A stretch of DNA of 45,624 nt from Nonomuraea aridisoli (GTDB taxonomy: Bacteria; Actinomycetota; Actinomycetes; Streptosporangiales; Streptosporangiaceae). Shown here in pieces: positions 8,514 through 16,789 of the stretch. The number at the start of each line of letters is the position of its first letter. The first letter of the stretch is position 1. Under the pieces are notes generated by a model. The model did no database searches, was not told the origin of the DNA, and saw only the letters and a program-made list of their open reading frames with translations. The stretch covers positions 1 to 45,624 of the forward strand of contig NZ_POUD01000040.1 of assembly GCF_003236395.1 (NCBI RefSeq). Direction: 5' to 3'. The position numbers were made by a program, and so were the translations under genes.

Positions 8514-9206
8514 ATGACTGTGTGGGACCGGCCGGAGCCGCCGACTCGCCCTGCGCCGCTCGACCGGGAACGAATCGTCGCCGCCGCCATCGCGCTCGCC
8601 GACGAGGGCGGGCTGGAGGCGGTGTCGTTGCGCAAGGTCGCCGCCCGGCTGGACGTCGGCCCGATGCGACTGTACGGATACATCTCCACCAAGGAGGAGC
8701 TGTTCGACCTCATGGTGGACGAGGTCCACGCCGAGATCCTGCCCGAGGAGCTGCCCGGCGACTGGCGGGAGGTGCTGCGCGTCCGCGCCCACCGCACCAG
8801 GCAGGCCGCCCTCCGTCACGAATGGCTGGCCGACCTGCTCGGCGGCCGTCCCACCCTGGGCCCGAACGCCCTCGCCGTGACCGAGGCCACGCTGGCCCCC
8901 TTCGACGGCCTCGCCGACCTCGACACCGTCATGCACGCCGTGGAGACCCTCAGCGCCTACCTCACCGGCGCGATCAGGCGCGAGATCGCGCACCTGCGGG
9001 CCGAGCGCGCCACGGGCCTGTCCGAGCGCGACTGGCAGCGCGCCTCCGGACCGCATGTGATGAGGATGCTGGCCACGGGCCGCTTCCCGATGCTGGCCAA
9101 GGTCGTTCACGACGGCACGGATGTGGATGCTGAGACGTCCTTCGCGACCGGCCTGGACTGGGTCCTCGACGCCGTGGCCGCCAAACTCGCCCGGCCGCCG
9201 GCGTGA
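8514..9206 (+). CDS. TetR-family regulator (TetR_C-type) of the TetX-like monooxygenase
   Basis: The protein is 230 residues. The HTH reads RERIVAAAIALADEGGLEAV, SLRKVAARLDVGPMRLYGYI, then STKEELFDLMVDEV; this form, with MRLYGYI in the recognition helix, belongs to the TetR group with a TetR_C tetracyclin-repressor-like C-terminal domain. The C-terminal region (TLAPFDGLADLDTVMHAVET, LSAYLTGAIRREI) forms the ligand cavity and dimer face. It diverges from the TetX-like gene and surely shares the palindromic operator between them. The effector is probably the substrate of the monooxygenase. Confidence 0.92.
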   Translation: MTVWDRPEPPTRPAPLDRERIVAAAIALADEGGLEAVSLRKVAARLDVGPMRLYGYISTKEELFDLMVDEVHAEILPEELPGDWREVLRVRAHRTRQAALRHEWLADLLGGRPTLGPNALAVTEATLAPFDGLADLDTVMHAVETLSAYLTGAIRREIAHLRAERATGLSERDWQRASGPHVMRMLATGRFPMLAKVVHDGTDVDAETSFATGLDWVLDAVAAKLARPPA

Positions 9207-9347
9207 CGCTCAGGATTTCCAGGTGACGTCGCACTCACCTGCTCGACTGGTTCAAGGGCAAGCTCTCTTACCCATATGACGCCATCGAGGCGACCTGGAA
9301 CGGCGCACATCGGCGAGGAGGTGATCATCTCCACTTTCAGCCGGAGA

Positions 9348-9373
9348 CGCGGCTCCGGGTGCCCGGAGCCGCG
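9348..9373. terminator. Bidirectional hairpin between convergent genes
   Basis: A perfect 12-bp stem (CGCGGCTCCGGG at 9348-9359, CCCGGAGCCGCG at 9362-9373) with a 2-base gap lies between the end of the TetR gene and the end of the MFS gene. There is no T-tract, as is common for actinomycete terminators. Confidence 0.7.
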
Positions 9374-9388
9374 AGCGACCGGGTGTCG

Positions 9389-10708
9389 TCAGGCGATCGG
9401 CTGGTGGGTCAGCCCCAGATCGGTGCCCTTGGGTTCCTTGACCGCCGTGACGGCGGCCAGGGAGATCACGCAGAGCACCATGATGTAGGCGCCGACGGAC
9501 AGGGCGGAGCCCGTGCTCTGCACCAGGGCCTCGGCGATCGTGGGGGCGAACGCGCCGCCCAGGATGGCGCCGAGCGCGTAGCCGATGGCCACGCCGGAGT
9601 AGCGCACGGAGACGGGGAACATCTCGGCGTACATGGCGGACATGGGTCCGTACGACAGGCCTAGGCCGATGGTCAGGACGATGATCGCCACCGTGAAGAG
9701 CCAGATGCTGCGGGTCTCCATCAGCAGGAAGAGCGGAATCATCCAGACGAACACGAGCGCGTAGCCGATCTGGAAGGTGCGGACCCGGCCGATCCGGTCG
9801 GACAGCACCCCGCCGTACAGGGTGAAGACCAGCCAGCCGACCGACCCGACCACCGTGGCGAGCAGGACGGACGGCCGGGGCAGGCCCAGTGTGGTGGTGC
9901 CGTAGCTGATGAAGTAGGCGATGAGGAGGTAGCCGGCGGCGTTGTTGGCCACGAAGATCAGCGCGGTCAGCACGACGTTCTTGGTGTTGCTCCGGAAGAG
10001 GTCACGCAGCGGCGCGGAGGAGGTCTTGGTGCGCTGCTGCAGTTCCTTGAACACGGGGCTCTCCTCGACGGCCCGCCGCACCAGGTAGCCGATGATGATC
10101 AAGGTCAGGGAGAGCAGGAACGGCACCCGCCACCCCCACGCCTGGAACTGCTCCGGCGTGGTCACCGTACTCATGATCCACAGGACGCCGGTCGCCAGGA
10201 TGAGGCCGATCGGCACGCCGATCTGGGGGAACGCGCCCCACCATCCGCGGCGTTCGCGTGGCGCGTGCTCCACCGACAGCAGGGCGGCGCCGCCCCATTC
10301 GCCGCCCGCGGAGAAGCCCTGCAGGACGCGCAGGAGGATGAGGGCGACGGGCGCCGCCACGCCGATCGTCTCGTAGGTGGGGAGGAGGCCGATGAGGGTG
10401 GTGGCCACGCCCATGAGGAGCAAGGTCAGCACGAGCATGCGCTTGCGGCCCAGCCGGTCGCCGTACCGGCCGGCGATGATCGCGCCGAGCGGCCGGAACA
10501 GGAAGCTGATGCCGATCGTGGCCAGCGAGATGAGCGTGGCCAGGCCGGGGGCCTGCTCGTTCACCGGGGCCAGGAAGAGCGGGCCGAACACCAGGCCGGC
10601 GGCTTGGGCGTAGATGAAGAAGTCGTACCACTCGATGGTGGTGCCGGCCAGGGTGCTGGCGAGGACCTTGCGGTCGTCGCGCGTCATGGAGCGTGGTTCA
10701 CCTGTCAC
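9389..10708 (-). CDS. MFS transporter, metabolite:H+ symporter (MHS) family
   Basis: The protein is 439 residues from GTG 10708, preceded by GGAGT six bases away; ATG 10687 is an alternative. About 12 hydrophobic segments are visible. MHS signatures are STLAGTTIEWYDFFIYAQAA at the N-terminus, GDRLGRKRMLVLTLLLMG in the 2-3 loop, and LLRVLQGFSAGGEWGGAALL in helix 4. Family members import carboxylic acids such as shikimate, proline/betaine, citrate or aromatic acids with protons. It stands alone on the minus strand, with a terminator hairpin just downstream. No neighbouring catabolic gene fixes its substrate. Confidence 0.9.
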   Translation of the reverse strand: MTGEPRSMTRDDRKVLASTLAGTTIEWYDFFIYAQAAGLVFGPLFLAPVNEQAPGLATLISLATIGISFLFRPLGAIIAGRYGDRLGRKRMLVLTLLLMGVATTLIGLLPTYETIGVAAPVALILLRVLQGFSAGGEWGGAALLSVEHAPRERRGWWGAFPQIGVPIGLILATGVLWIMSTVTTPEQFQAWGWRVPFLLSLTLIIIGYLVRRAVEESPVFKELQQRTKTSSAPLRDLFRSNTKNVVLTALIFVANNAAGYLLIAYFISYGTTTLGLPRPSVLLATVVGSVGWLVFTLYGGVLSDRIGRVRTFQIGYALVFVWMIPLFLLMETRSIWLFTVAIIVLTIGLGLSYGPMSAMYAEMFPVSVRYSGVAIGYALGAILGGAFAPTIAEALVQSTGSALSVGAYIMVLCVISLAAVTAVKEPKGTDLGLTHQPIA

Positions 10709-10936
10709 GTTGGACTCCGTTCCTTGCTCGGGGGGTCTGGTGGCGCGCTCCAGCGCCACCAGGGCGGATTCGCAGGGGTGCCCTGCGTGTTGGAGGCCGA
10801 GCACGCAGCATGGCGTCCATGACGGCAATGTAGGTGTCCGTGCCCGTCTGTCAACAGTGCGGGAAAGCCGCAAGTGAAACAATGCCGGGGACCCGATCTC
10901 CCGTTCCTGGTGTCACGCCTGTCTGAGGGCGTGACC

Positions 10937-11266
10937 ATGGCCGCCATGACACTGGGGAGCCTGCTCGACCCGCTCGGTCTGGATCTCTCCTCGGCGAAGG
11001 CCGTCGGCCAGGCGCTACGGCTCGCGGCCGAGACGACCGGAGCGCCGGCGGTCAACTGCGCGAACGGCCTGCCCGCCGAGGTCATGGAACAGGGGCGCGC
11101 GGCGGATGCCACGGTCGTGGCGGTCAATCCGCACGTCCGTTGGAGCCGCCTCTACGGGATGGTCTCCGCGCGGCCGGCCACCCAGCCGACCACCGGCGAG
11201 CCTGCCTCGGGTCTCAGCGGAGGCGGGCGTACGCCGCCGAGCCGGGCTCGGCGGCGTACGCCGTGA
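10937..11266 (+). CDS. Unrecognised 109-residue protein or gene fragment
   Basis: I do not recognise this gene. Third codon positions are strongly G/C from 10937 on, and ATG 10937 has GAGGG about eight bases upstream, so it is probably coding. It reads MTLGSLLDPLGLDLSSAKAV, GQALRLAAETTGAPAVNCAN and ATVVAVNPHVRWSRLYGMV, which looks like an alpha/beta fold. The last 15 or so residues are translated from a long hairpin (11226-11262), and the stop lies just after it. That suggests the natural C-terminus was lost and that this is a fragment reading into an old terminator. There is no partner on the same strand. Confidence 0.4.
   Translation: MAAMTLGSLLDPLGLDLSSAKAVGQALRLAAETTGAPAVNCANGLPAEVMEQGRAADATVVAVNPHVRWSRLYGMVSARPATQPTTGEPASGLSGGGRTPPSRARRRTP
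11226..11262. terminator. Very strong 18-bp hairpin
   Basis: GGCGTACGCCGCCGAGCC (11226-11243) and its exact complement (11245-11262) are separated by one base. The inner loop would open to CGG. Each arm also contains the 10-bp palindrome GGCGTACGCC. It sits inside the 3' end of the short plus-strand ORF and about 75 bases past the end of the minus-strand SDR gene, so it could end transcripts from both sides. No T-tract is seen. Confidence 0.65.
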
Positions 11267-11338
11267 ATGCTCACATGCCGTTCGAACTGCACGGACGTGC
11301 GCAGACAGGCATGTGCACGTCCAGGGTGCCGGCCTCGC

Positions 11339-12118
11339 TCATGCTCCTGCCCATCCCCCGTCGATGATGAGCAACTGACCGGTCATGTAGGCCGACGCGT
11401 CCGACGCCAGGAAGACGGTCGGCGCCGCGAGCTCCTCGGGTGTGCCGAACCGGCCCGTCGGGATGCGGTCGAGCAGCTTCTGCCGGCGCTCGGGGTCGGC
11501 GAAGAGGTCCTTCGTCATCGCCGTTTCGACGTAGCCGGGCGAGATGCCGTTCACCCGTATGCCCTGGTTGGCCCATTCGCGGCTGAGTGCCCGCACGACG
11601 CCCATCAGTCCGGACTTCGCGGCGTTGTACGCGACGAGGTCCGGCAGGCCCAGGACACTCGTAAGGGAGGCGACGAACACGTGGTTACCAGGGCGTCCCG
11701 CGGCGATCTGCCGGCGGCCGATCTCCTGGCTGAGCAGGAACGGCGCCGTGAGGTTGACCTGGATGACCCGTTGCCAGGCGTCCAGCGGGAAGGTCACGGC
11801 CGCCTCGCGGTGCTGGGTGCCCGCCGAGTGCACGACGATGTCGGTCGGCCCGCCGAGGGCCGCCTCCGCGGCGTCGGCCAGCCGTACCACCTCTTCGGTC
11901 GACGTGAGGTCGGCCGCGACGACGTGGGAGGTTCCCCCGGCCTCGGCGATGAGCGCCTGAGTCTCCTCGAGTTGCGCCGTGCTGCGCGACACGAGTGCGA
12001 CGTTCGCACCCGCGCCGGCGATGCCGACGGCGATCGCCTGTCCGATGCCGCGGCCGGCGCCGGTGACGATCGCACGCTTGCCCGCGAGCGAGAAGATGTC
12101 GAGATACGCCCGGCTCAT
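11339..12118 (-). CDS. SDR-family oxidoreductase (last gene of the eight-gene operon)
   Basis: The protein is 259 residues. ATG 12118 is chosen because it overlaps the previous stop as ATGA; GTG 12127 is possible. It is a classical short-chain dehydrogenase: cofactor motif GAGRGIG in KRAIVTGAGRGIGQAIAVG, an altered NNAG motif (VVHSAGTQH), and the active site Ser and Tyr-x3-Lys in VASLTSVLGLPDLVAYNAAK. SPGYVETAMT and YMTGQLLIIDGGW complete the family pattern. The sequence type is close to gluconate 5-dehydrogenase or KduD-like enzymes, which oxidise secondary alcohols with NAD(P). In this operon it likely oxidises or reduces a hydroxy or keto intermediate. Confidence 0.9.
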   Translation of the reverse strand: MSRAYLDIFSLAGKRAIVTGAGRGIGQAIAVGIAGAGANVALVSRSTAQLEETQALIAEAGGTSHVVAADLTSTEEVVRLADAAEAALGGPTDIVVHSAGTQHREAAVTFPLDAWQRVIQVNLTAPFLLSQEIGRRQIAAGRPGNHVFVASLTSVLGLPDLVAYNAAKSGLMGVVRALSREWANQGIRVNGISPGYVETAMTKDLFADPERRQKLLDRIPTGRFGTPEELAAPTVFLASDASAYMTGQLLIIDGGWAGA

Positions 12119-13356
12119 GACCACCACGACCGATCTCCCTTGAATGCCTTGTCGAGGATCAGCCGCATCGACTCCTCTGTGAGCGGGCGTGGGTTGTTCG
12201 CGGTCAGGCGGGTCGCCAGCATCGCCTGGGCGGCGACCTCCGGAATGGCGTCGGCGTCGAGGCCGAGCTCAGCGAGGTCGCCGGGCACGCCGATGGCCAG
12301 CAGGATCTCGTCGATGCGTTCGATGCCGGCGTGGGCCTGGTCGATGTCGTCGGCGGTGGCGTCTGCCACACCGAGCAGCCGCCCGATCTCCGCGAACTCC
12401 GGAACGCGTTCCGGCAGGTTGAACCGCATGACGTACGGCAGCAGGGTACCGACGCCGAACCCGTGCGGAGTGTGGGTGAGTGCCCCGATGGGCGACTGAA
12501 GGGCGTGCGCGCCCGCCGTGCCGGTCGTGTTGATGGCAAGCCCCGCGTGCAGCGCGGCCCGCATGGTGTCGCTGCGCGCCTCAAGGTCGTCCGGAGCCGC
12601 CATGACCCGCTCGAGCGAGGTGCCGAGCAGCCGGATGCCGACCCGGCAGTGCTCGTCGGTGAGGACGTTCTTGCCGACGTAGACGTAGCGGTCCTGGGTG
12701 CCGGGCTCGGGGTTCTTCGAGCGAGCGGTGAACGCCTCGACGAGATGCGAAAGGGCATCGGCTCCCGTGGCGGCCGTGAGGCTGGGCGGGCATGTCAGGG
12801 TGAAGACGGGGTCGACCACCGCGACGGTCGCCTCGAGGTACGGGCTCGCGATGCCCACCTTCATCTTGAGGTCGGGGTCGTAGACGACCGAGATGCAGGT
12901 CGACTCGGCGCCTGTGCCACCCGTGGTGGGAACGGCGACGATCGGCACGGTCGGCCCGGGGACCTTGAACTCGCCGTAGTAGTCGGACACGGAGCCGCCG
13001 TGCGTGAGCATGACCGCCGCGACCTTGGCCATGTCAAGGCAGCTCCCGCCGCCGACTGCGACGACGACGTCGAACGTGCGCCCGTCCTGCCTGGCGAGCA
13101 GGTCCTCGACGTTGGTGCGCGGCAACTCGGCCTCGACGTCGGCGTAGACCGACACGTCGGCGCCTCGCTCGGCCAGCGACTCGAGGATCTCGGCGAACTC
13201 GGCGCTCTGCTCCATCCGCCGATCGGTGACGATGAGCGCCCGGTTGCCGATGGCGGCGACGGCTCCGGCGATCGAGCGTCGTTCGCCGGGTCCGAACAGA
13301 ATCGTCTGCGGCTGCCGGACGACGCCGAAGCCGGTGAGGTTGACGTTGCGGGACAT
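12115..13356 (-). CDS. Iron-containing alcohol dehydrogenase
   Basis: The protein is 413 residues from ATG 13356, which shares one base with the stop of the aldehyde dehydrogenase gene (TGATG). It is a group III Fe-dependent alcohol dehydrogenase. The NAD-binding GGGS motif is in VVVAVGGGSCLDMAKVAAV, then PTTGGTGAEST. Metal ligands are visible in GADALSHLVEAF (Asp and first His) and LTHTPHGFGVGTLLPYVM (two His). Members include lactaldehyde/propanediol oxidoreductases, butanol dehydrogenases and the related maleylacetate reductases. It sits between an aldehyde dehydrogenase and an SDR, which suggests alcohol to aldehyde to acid steps. Confidence 0.92.
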   Translation of the reverse strand: MSRNVNLTGFGVVRQPQTILFGPGERRSIAGAVAAIGNRALIVTDRRMEQSAEFAEILESLAERGADVSVYADVEAELPRTNVEDLLARQDGRTFDVVVAVGGGSCLDMAKVAAVMLTHGGSVSDYYGEFKVPGPTVPIVAVPTTGGTGAESTCISVVYDPDLKMKVGIASPYLEATVAVVDPVFTLTCPPSLTAATGADALSHLVEAFTARSKNPEPGTQDRYVYVGKNVLTDEHCRVGIRLLGTSLERVMAAPDDLEARSDTMRAALHAGLAINTTGTAGAHALQSPIGALTHTPHGFGVGTLLPYVMRFNLPERVPEFAEIGRLLGVADATADDIDQAHAGIERIDEILLAIGVPGDLAELGLDADAIPEVAAQAMLATRLTANNPRPLTEESMRLILDKAFKGDRSWWS

Positions 13357-14867
13357 CACCACTGCGCCCTTTCGTCGTCGATGGTGAGCGCGATGTAGTG
13401 GGCCTCGAGGAACTCCTTGACGCCCTGGTCTCCGCCCTCGCGGCCCAGGCCGGAGGCCTTGGTGCCGCCGAAGGGCGCCACCGGGTCCGCCATGATGCCG
13501 CGGTTCACCCCGACCATGCCGCATTCGAGCTCCTCGCCGATGCGGACGGCACGCGAGATGTCGCGCGTGAACAGATACGCGGACAGGCCGTACTCGGTGT
13601 CGTTGGCGAACTCGATCGCCTCGGCGACCGAGTCGACCGTGTAGAGCACCGCGACGGGGCCGAACAACTCGCCGCACGAGAGCCGCGACGAGCGATCGAC
13701 GCCGCGCAGCACCGTCGGCTCGTAGAAGAACCCCTCACCGGGGACGGCCTTGCCGCCCGTGAGGAGTTCCGCCCCCTCCGCGACCGCACCCCGCACGAGC
13801 TGGTCGATCCGCTGCCGCTGCTGGGCCGAGATCATCGGTCCCATCTGCACACCGTCGGCGAAGCCCGGGCCGACCTTGAGCGTCTCGACCGCCGCGGTGA
13901 ACTTCGCGGTGAACTCGTCGGCGATGTCGCGGTGCAGGATGATGCGGTTCGCCGCGACACACGCCTGACCGGCGTTGCGGAACTTGCAGACGACCGCCTC
14001 GCGCACTGCGAGGTCGACGTCCGCGTCATCGAGCACGATGAACGGCGCGTTGCCGCCGAGCTCCATCGACGAGTGCGTGATGTGCTGCGCGGCGAGCGTC
14101 AGCAGGTGCGCCCCCACCGCGGTGGAGCCGGTGAAGCTCAGCTTCTTGAGGCGCCGGTCGGCGAGCAGGGCCGTGGAGGCGGTGTCAGAACGCGTCGTGT
14201 GGATGAGGTTGACGACCCCGTCCGGCACACCGGCGTCCTGCAACGCCTGCACCAGCAGGGCGATGGTGAACGGGGTCTGCTGCGCCGACTTCACGACGAG
14301 CGTGCACCCGGCCGCGAGAGCCGCGCTCATCTTGCGGGCGCCCATGAGCATCGGGAAGTTCCAGGGTGTGATGAGCAGGCTGGGCCCGATGGGCTGCAGC
14401 GACGTCACGACCCGGTAGCCGGGGTTGGAGCCGGGCCCGAAGTCGCCGTGCAGGTGGCCGACCTGTTCGATCGCCCACTCGAAGAAGCCCACCGACAGTT
14501 CGAACTCGGCGGCCGCCTCGGCGCGCGGCTTGCCGCTTTCGACGACCATGACGTCGATGAACGCATCGGCCCGCTCGCGCACGAGGTCGTGAGCGTCGCG
14601 CAGCAGGCGCGCCCGTCGGCGCGGGTTCAGTGACCCCCAGGCGTGCTGTGCGTTCACCGCGGCGTCGAGCGCCTGCAGGGCCTCGGTCTCGGACGCGTCG
14701 GACACCATCGCGAAGGCCGAGCCCGTCGCCGGGTCCGTCACCTCGAACGTCGCGTCGAGGTCGACCCACCTACCCCCGATGTGTATGCCGGTGGGCACGT
14801 CGTGCCCGTGAATTCGCGTCGTCCGCCGGCCGACGCCGCGCGGCGCCTCCAGGGTGGCTTCGGTCAT
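13356..14867 (-). CDS. NAD(P)-dependent aldehyde dehydrogenase (succinate-semialdehyde dehydrogenase-like)
   Basis: The protein is 503 residues. ATG 14867 has AGGAA upstream and overlaps the previous stop as ATGA; an earlier in-frame ATG at 14906 lies inside the upstream gene. Full-length ALDH: PWNFPMLMGARKMSAALAAG for cofactor binding, the FTGSTAVG glycine turn, general-base Glu in SSMELGGNAPFIV, catalytic Cys in FRNAGQACVAANR, and PFGGTKASGLGREGG near the end. The ARKMSAALAAGCTLVVKSA and GGNAPFIV forms point to the GabD-like (succinate- or glutarate-semialdehyde) branch. It converts an aldehyde to a carboxylic acid in the pathway of this operon. Confidence 0.92.
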   Translation of the reverse strand: MTEATLEAPRGVGRRTTRIHGHDVPTGIHIGGRWVDLDATFEVTDPATGSAFAMVSDASETEALQALDAAVNAQHAWGSLNPRRRARLLRDAHDLVRERADAFIDVMVVESGKPRAEAAAEFELSVGFFEWAIEQVGHLHGDFGPGSNPGYRVVTSLQPIGPSLLITPWNFPMLMGARKMSAALAAGCTLVVKSAQQTPFTIALLVQALQDAGVPDGVVNLIHTTRSDTASTALLADRRLKKLSFTGSTAVGAHLLTLAAQHITHSSMELGGNAPFIVLDDADVDLAVREAVVCKFRNAGQACVAANRIILHRDIADEFTAKFTAAVETLKVGPGFADGVQMGPMISAQQRQRIDQLVRGAVAEGAELLTGGKAVPGEGFFYEPTVLRGVDRSSRLSCGELFGPVAVLYTVDSVAEAIEFANDTEYGLSAYLFTRDISRAVRIGEELECGMVGVNRGIMADPVAPFGGTKASGLGREGGDQGVKEFLEAHYIALTIDDERAQW

Positions 14868-15850
14868 GCCAGTTCCTTTCCTGTCGACTCCGCCGGCGCG
14901 CGGCACAGACGGCGTTCGTTCTGTTGGTCGAGGTGGTGCCGCAAGCCGGCCAGCCGCCGGTCACGCCACATGGTGCGGTCCTCCCACTCGTCGAGCGGGA
15001 GGATCGCCCGGCGTTGCGCGGTCACCTCCGCGACGAGCTCGGGCGTCCACGGGTCGTGCTGCCCCCGTTCCGCTCCCATCCGCTCGTAGGCCGGTCCGAG
15101 GCGGACCGCGTGGGCGGCGATGCCGCCGCGGGTGTTCAGGTCGGCGGTTTCGAAGGGGCCGACGACCGCCCAGCGCAGCCCGAGTCCCTCGCGCACGATC
15201 GTGTCGAGCCCTTCGACGTCGATGACGCCGTCGCGGACGAGGCAGTAGGCCTCCCGCAGCACGGCGCCCTGCAGGCGGTTGTAGACGAAGCCCGTCACTT
15301 CCGCGCCGAGCACCACCGGGATGAGGTTCGCCGCCCGCAACAGCTCCGTGGCGCGGGACACGACGTCCTCCCCCGTGAACGGCGCGGGCACGACCTCCAC
15401 GACGCGGATGAGGTAGGGCGGGTTGGCCGGGTGCAGCACGAGACATCTGTCGCGCCCGGCGAGCTCGCCGGCGAACTCGCCGGCCCCGAACGCCGAGGAC
15501 GTGGAGGCGAGGATCGCGTGGCGGGGCGCGGTGGCGGCGATGTCCCTGAACACCGCGCGCTTGATCTCGAGATCCTCCGGCGTGCACTCGAACACGAGGT
15601 CGACGTCGCCGATCGCCGCCGCGAGGCCGGCCCCCACGGAGACCCGCGCCGCGACGTCGGCGGGCGACTCTGCCAGGAGACCGGCCTCCAGCAGGAGCCG
15701 GAGACGTTCGTCGAGCCGGGACGGCACGCTCGCGGCCATCTCGCTCGACGGTTCGTGGATCCGCACGCGGCTCCCGGCCCCGGCGAAGACCACCGCCATG
15801 GCGAGGCCGATGCTCCCGGCACCGACGATTCCCACGGCTGGGGCGCTCAT
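14864..15850 (-). CDS. 3-hydroxyacyl-CoA dehydrogenase-like NAD enzyme
   Basis: The protein is 328 residues. The N-terminal NAD-binding motif is VGIVGAGSIGLAMAVVFAGAG; then DLVFECTPEDLEIKRAVFRD, LASTSSAFGAGEFAG, HPANPPYLIRVVEVVP and GFVYNRLQGAVLREAYCLV. This HPANPP...VE pattern is that of the small single-domain-pair 3-hydroxyacyl-CoA dehydrogenases and L-gulonate 3-dehydrogenase (lambda-crystallin) types. The usual catalytic His is that of HPANPP. The substrate may thus be a free 3-hydroxy acid and not a CoA ester, as no acyl-CoA ligase is in the operon. Start ATG 15850 overlaps the upstream stop (ATGA). Confidence 0.88.
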   Translation of the reverse strand: MSAPAVGIVGAGSIGLAMAVVFAGAGSRVRIHEPSSEMAASVPSRLDERLRLLLEAGLLAESPADVAARVSVGAGLAAAIGDVDLVFECTPEDLEIKRAVFRDIAATAPRHAILASTSSAFGAGEFAGELAGRDRCLVLHPANPPYLIRVVEVVPAPFTGEDVVSRATELLRAANLIPVVLGAEVTGFVYNRLQGAVLREAYCLVRDGVIDVEGLDTIVREGLGLRWAVVGPFETADLNTRGGIAAHAVRLGPAYERMGAERGQHDPWTPELVAEVTAQRRAILPLDEWEDRTMWRDRRLAGLRHHLDQQNERRLCRAPAESTGKELA

Positions 15851-16725
15851 CGCCGTGCCTGCCTGCGGGCCACGCTCTCCTCGATGGTCATGGCGCGGTG
15901 GCCGGTGAAGGCGGGGACGACGTCGGTGAGCGAGCCGAACTCGCCCTTGGCGATCGCCTGGAACCAGGAGACCCAGCGCTCCACCTCATGGGCGTCGTCG
16001 GTGCGGCTGCGCCATGCGATGGCGTCCTCGACCGATTCCGGCTCGTACACGTAGTGCCGCCCCGTGGCCCGGGTGAGCTGCTCGGCGGCCTCGCCCATGG
16101 TGACGGCCTCCGGCCCGGTGACCTCGAGGATCGCGCCGTCGACGTCGCGCGGACCGGATGGTCCCGACGCGAGCACTTCCGCCGCGACGTCCGCGATGTC
16201 GTCGTGGTCGACCGCGGCGAACCGCCCGTCGCCGGCCGGCCCTCGGATCACGCCGTGCTCGTCGGCCCGGGCCGTGAGCATGCTCGCGTAGATCGAGGGG
16301 CGCAGGACCGTCCAGCGCACCGGGCTCGCGGCGAGGTACTGCTCGGTCTGCCAGTGGTCGCGTGAGTGGGCGAAGGTCGCGTGCTCGGCCGCGCCGACGA
16401 GTGAGACGTACACGATGTACTGCACGCCGCAGGCCACGGCGGCATCGATGGCGCACGCGTGCTCCTCGAACCGGCGTGGGGAGAGGCCGCCGGACACGAG
16501 GAACAGGGTCCGCGCACCCTCCAGCGCGGCACGCATCGCGGCGTCGTCGCCGTAGTGGGCCGGCCCGCGGTGCTCCGCGCCGGCGAGCGCCGGCAGACGG
16601 GACGGGTCGCGGGCGATGAGGGCCATCGGCACGCCACGCTGGGCCAGACGGGCGGCGACTCGTGACCCGAGCGCGCCGGTGGCACCGGTGACCGCCATCA
16701 GGCCGGAGGGTTCTTCGCTGAACAT
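15847..16725 (-). CDS. NmrA/atypical SDR NAD(P)H-binding protein
   Basis: The protein is 292 residues from ATG 16725, with AAGGAAAT upstream; the open frame extends further up but without a signal. The Rossmann motif is LMAVTGATGALGSRVAARLA, followed by IARDPSRLPALAG, LFLVSGGLSPRRFEEHA and YIVYVSLVGAAEHATF. It resembles NmrA-like NAD(P)H:quinone oxidoreductase QorB-type proteins. Its role in the operon could be redox sensing or quinone/aldehyde reduction. A 64-base gap separates it from the hydrolase gene before it, the longest within this operon apart from the one after the transporter. Confidence 0.85.
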   Translation of the reverse strand: MFSEEPSGLMAVTGATGALGSRVAARLAQRGVPMALIARDPSRLPALAGAEHRGPAHYGDDAAMRAALEGARTLFLVSGGLSPRRFEEHACAIDAAVACGVQYIVYVSLVGAAEHATFAHSRDHWQTEQYLAASPVRWTVLRPSIYASMLTARADEHGVIRGPAGDGRFAAVDHDDIADVAAEVLASGPSGPRDVDGAILEVTGPEAVTMGEAAEQLTRATGRHYVYEPESVEDAIAWRSRTDDAHEVERWVSWFQAIAKGEFGSLTDVVPAFTGHRAMTIEESVARRQARR

Positions 16726-16789
16726 GTGGATTTCCTTGGAGTGACTGACGGAGCTCACGAACGATGAGACGGTTCTACCACGTGACGGA

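Noticed and set aside
7231..8517. 428-residue plus-strand open frame
   Set aside because: It is antisense to the TetX-like monooxygenase and runs through the operator.
13398..14633. 411-residue plus-strand open frame
   Set aside because: It is antisense to the aldehyde dehydrogenase, which has its full set of catalytic motifs.
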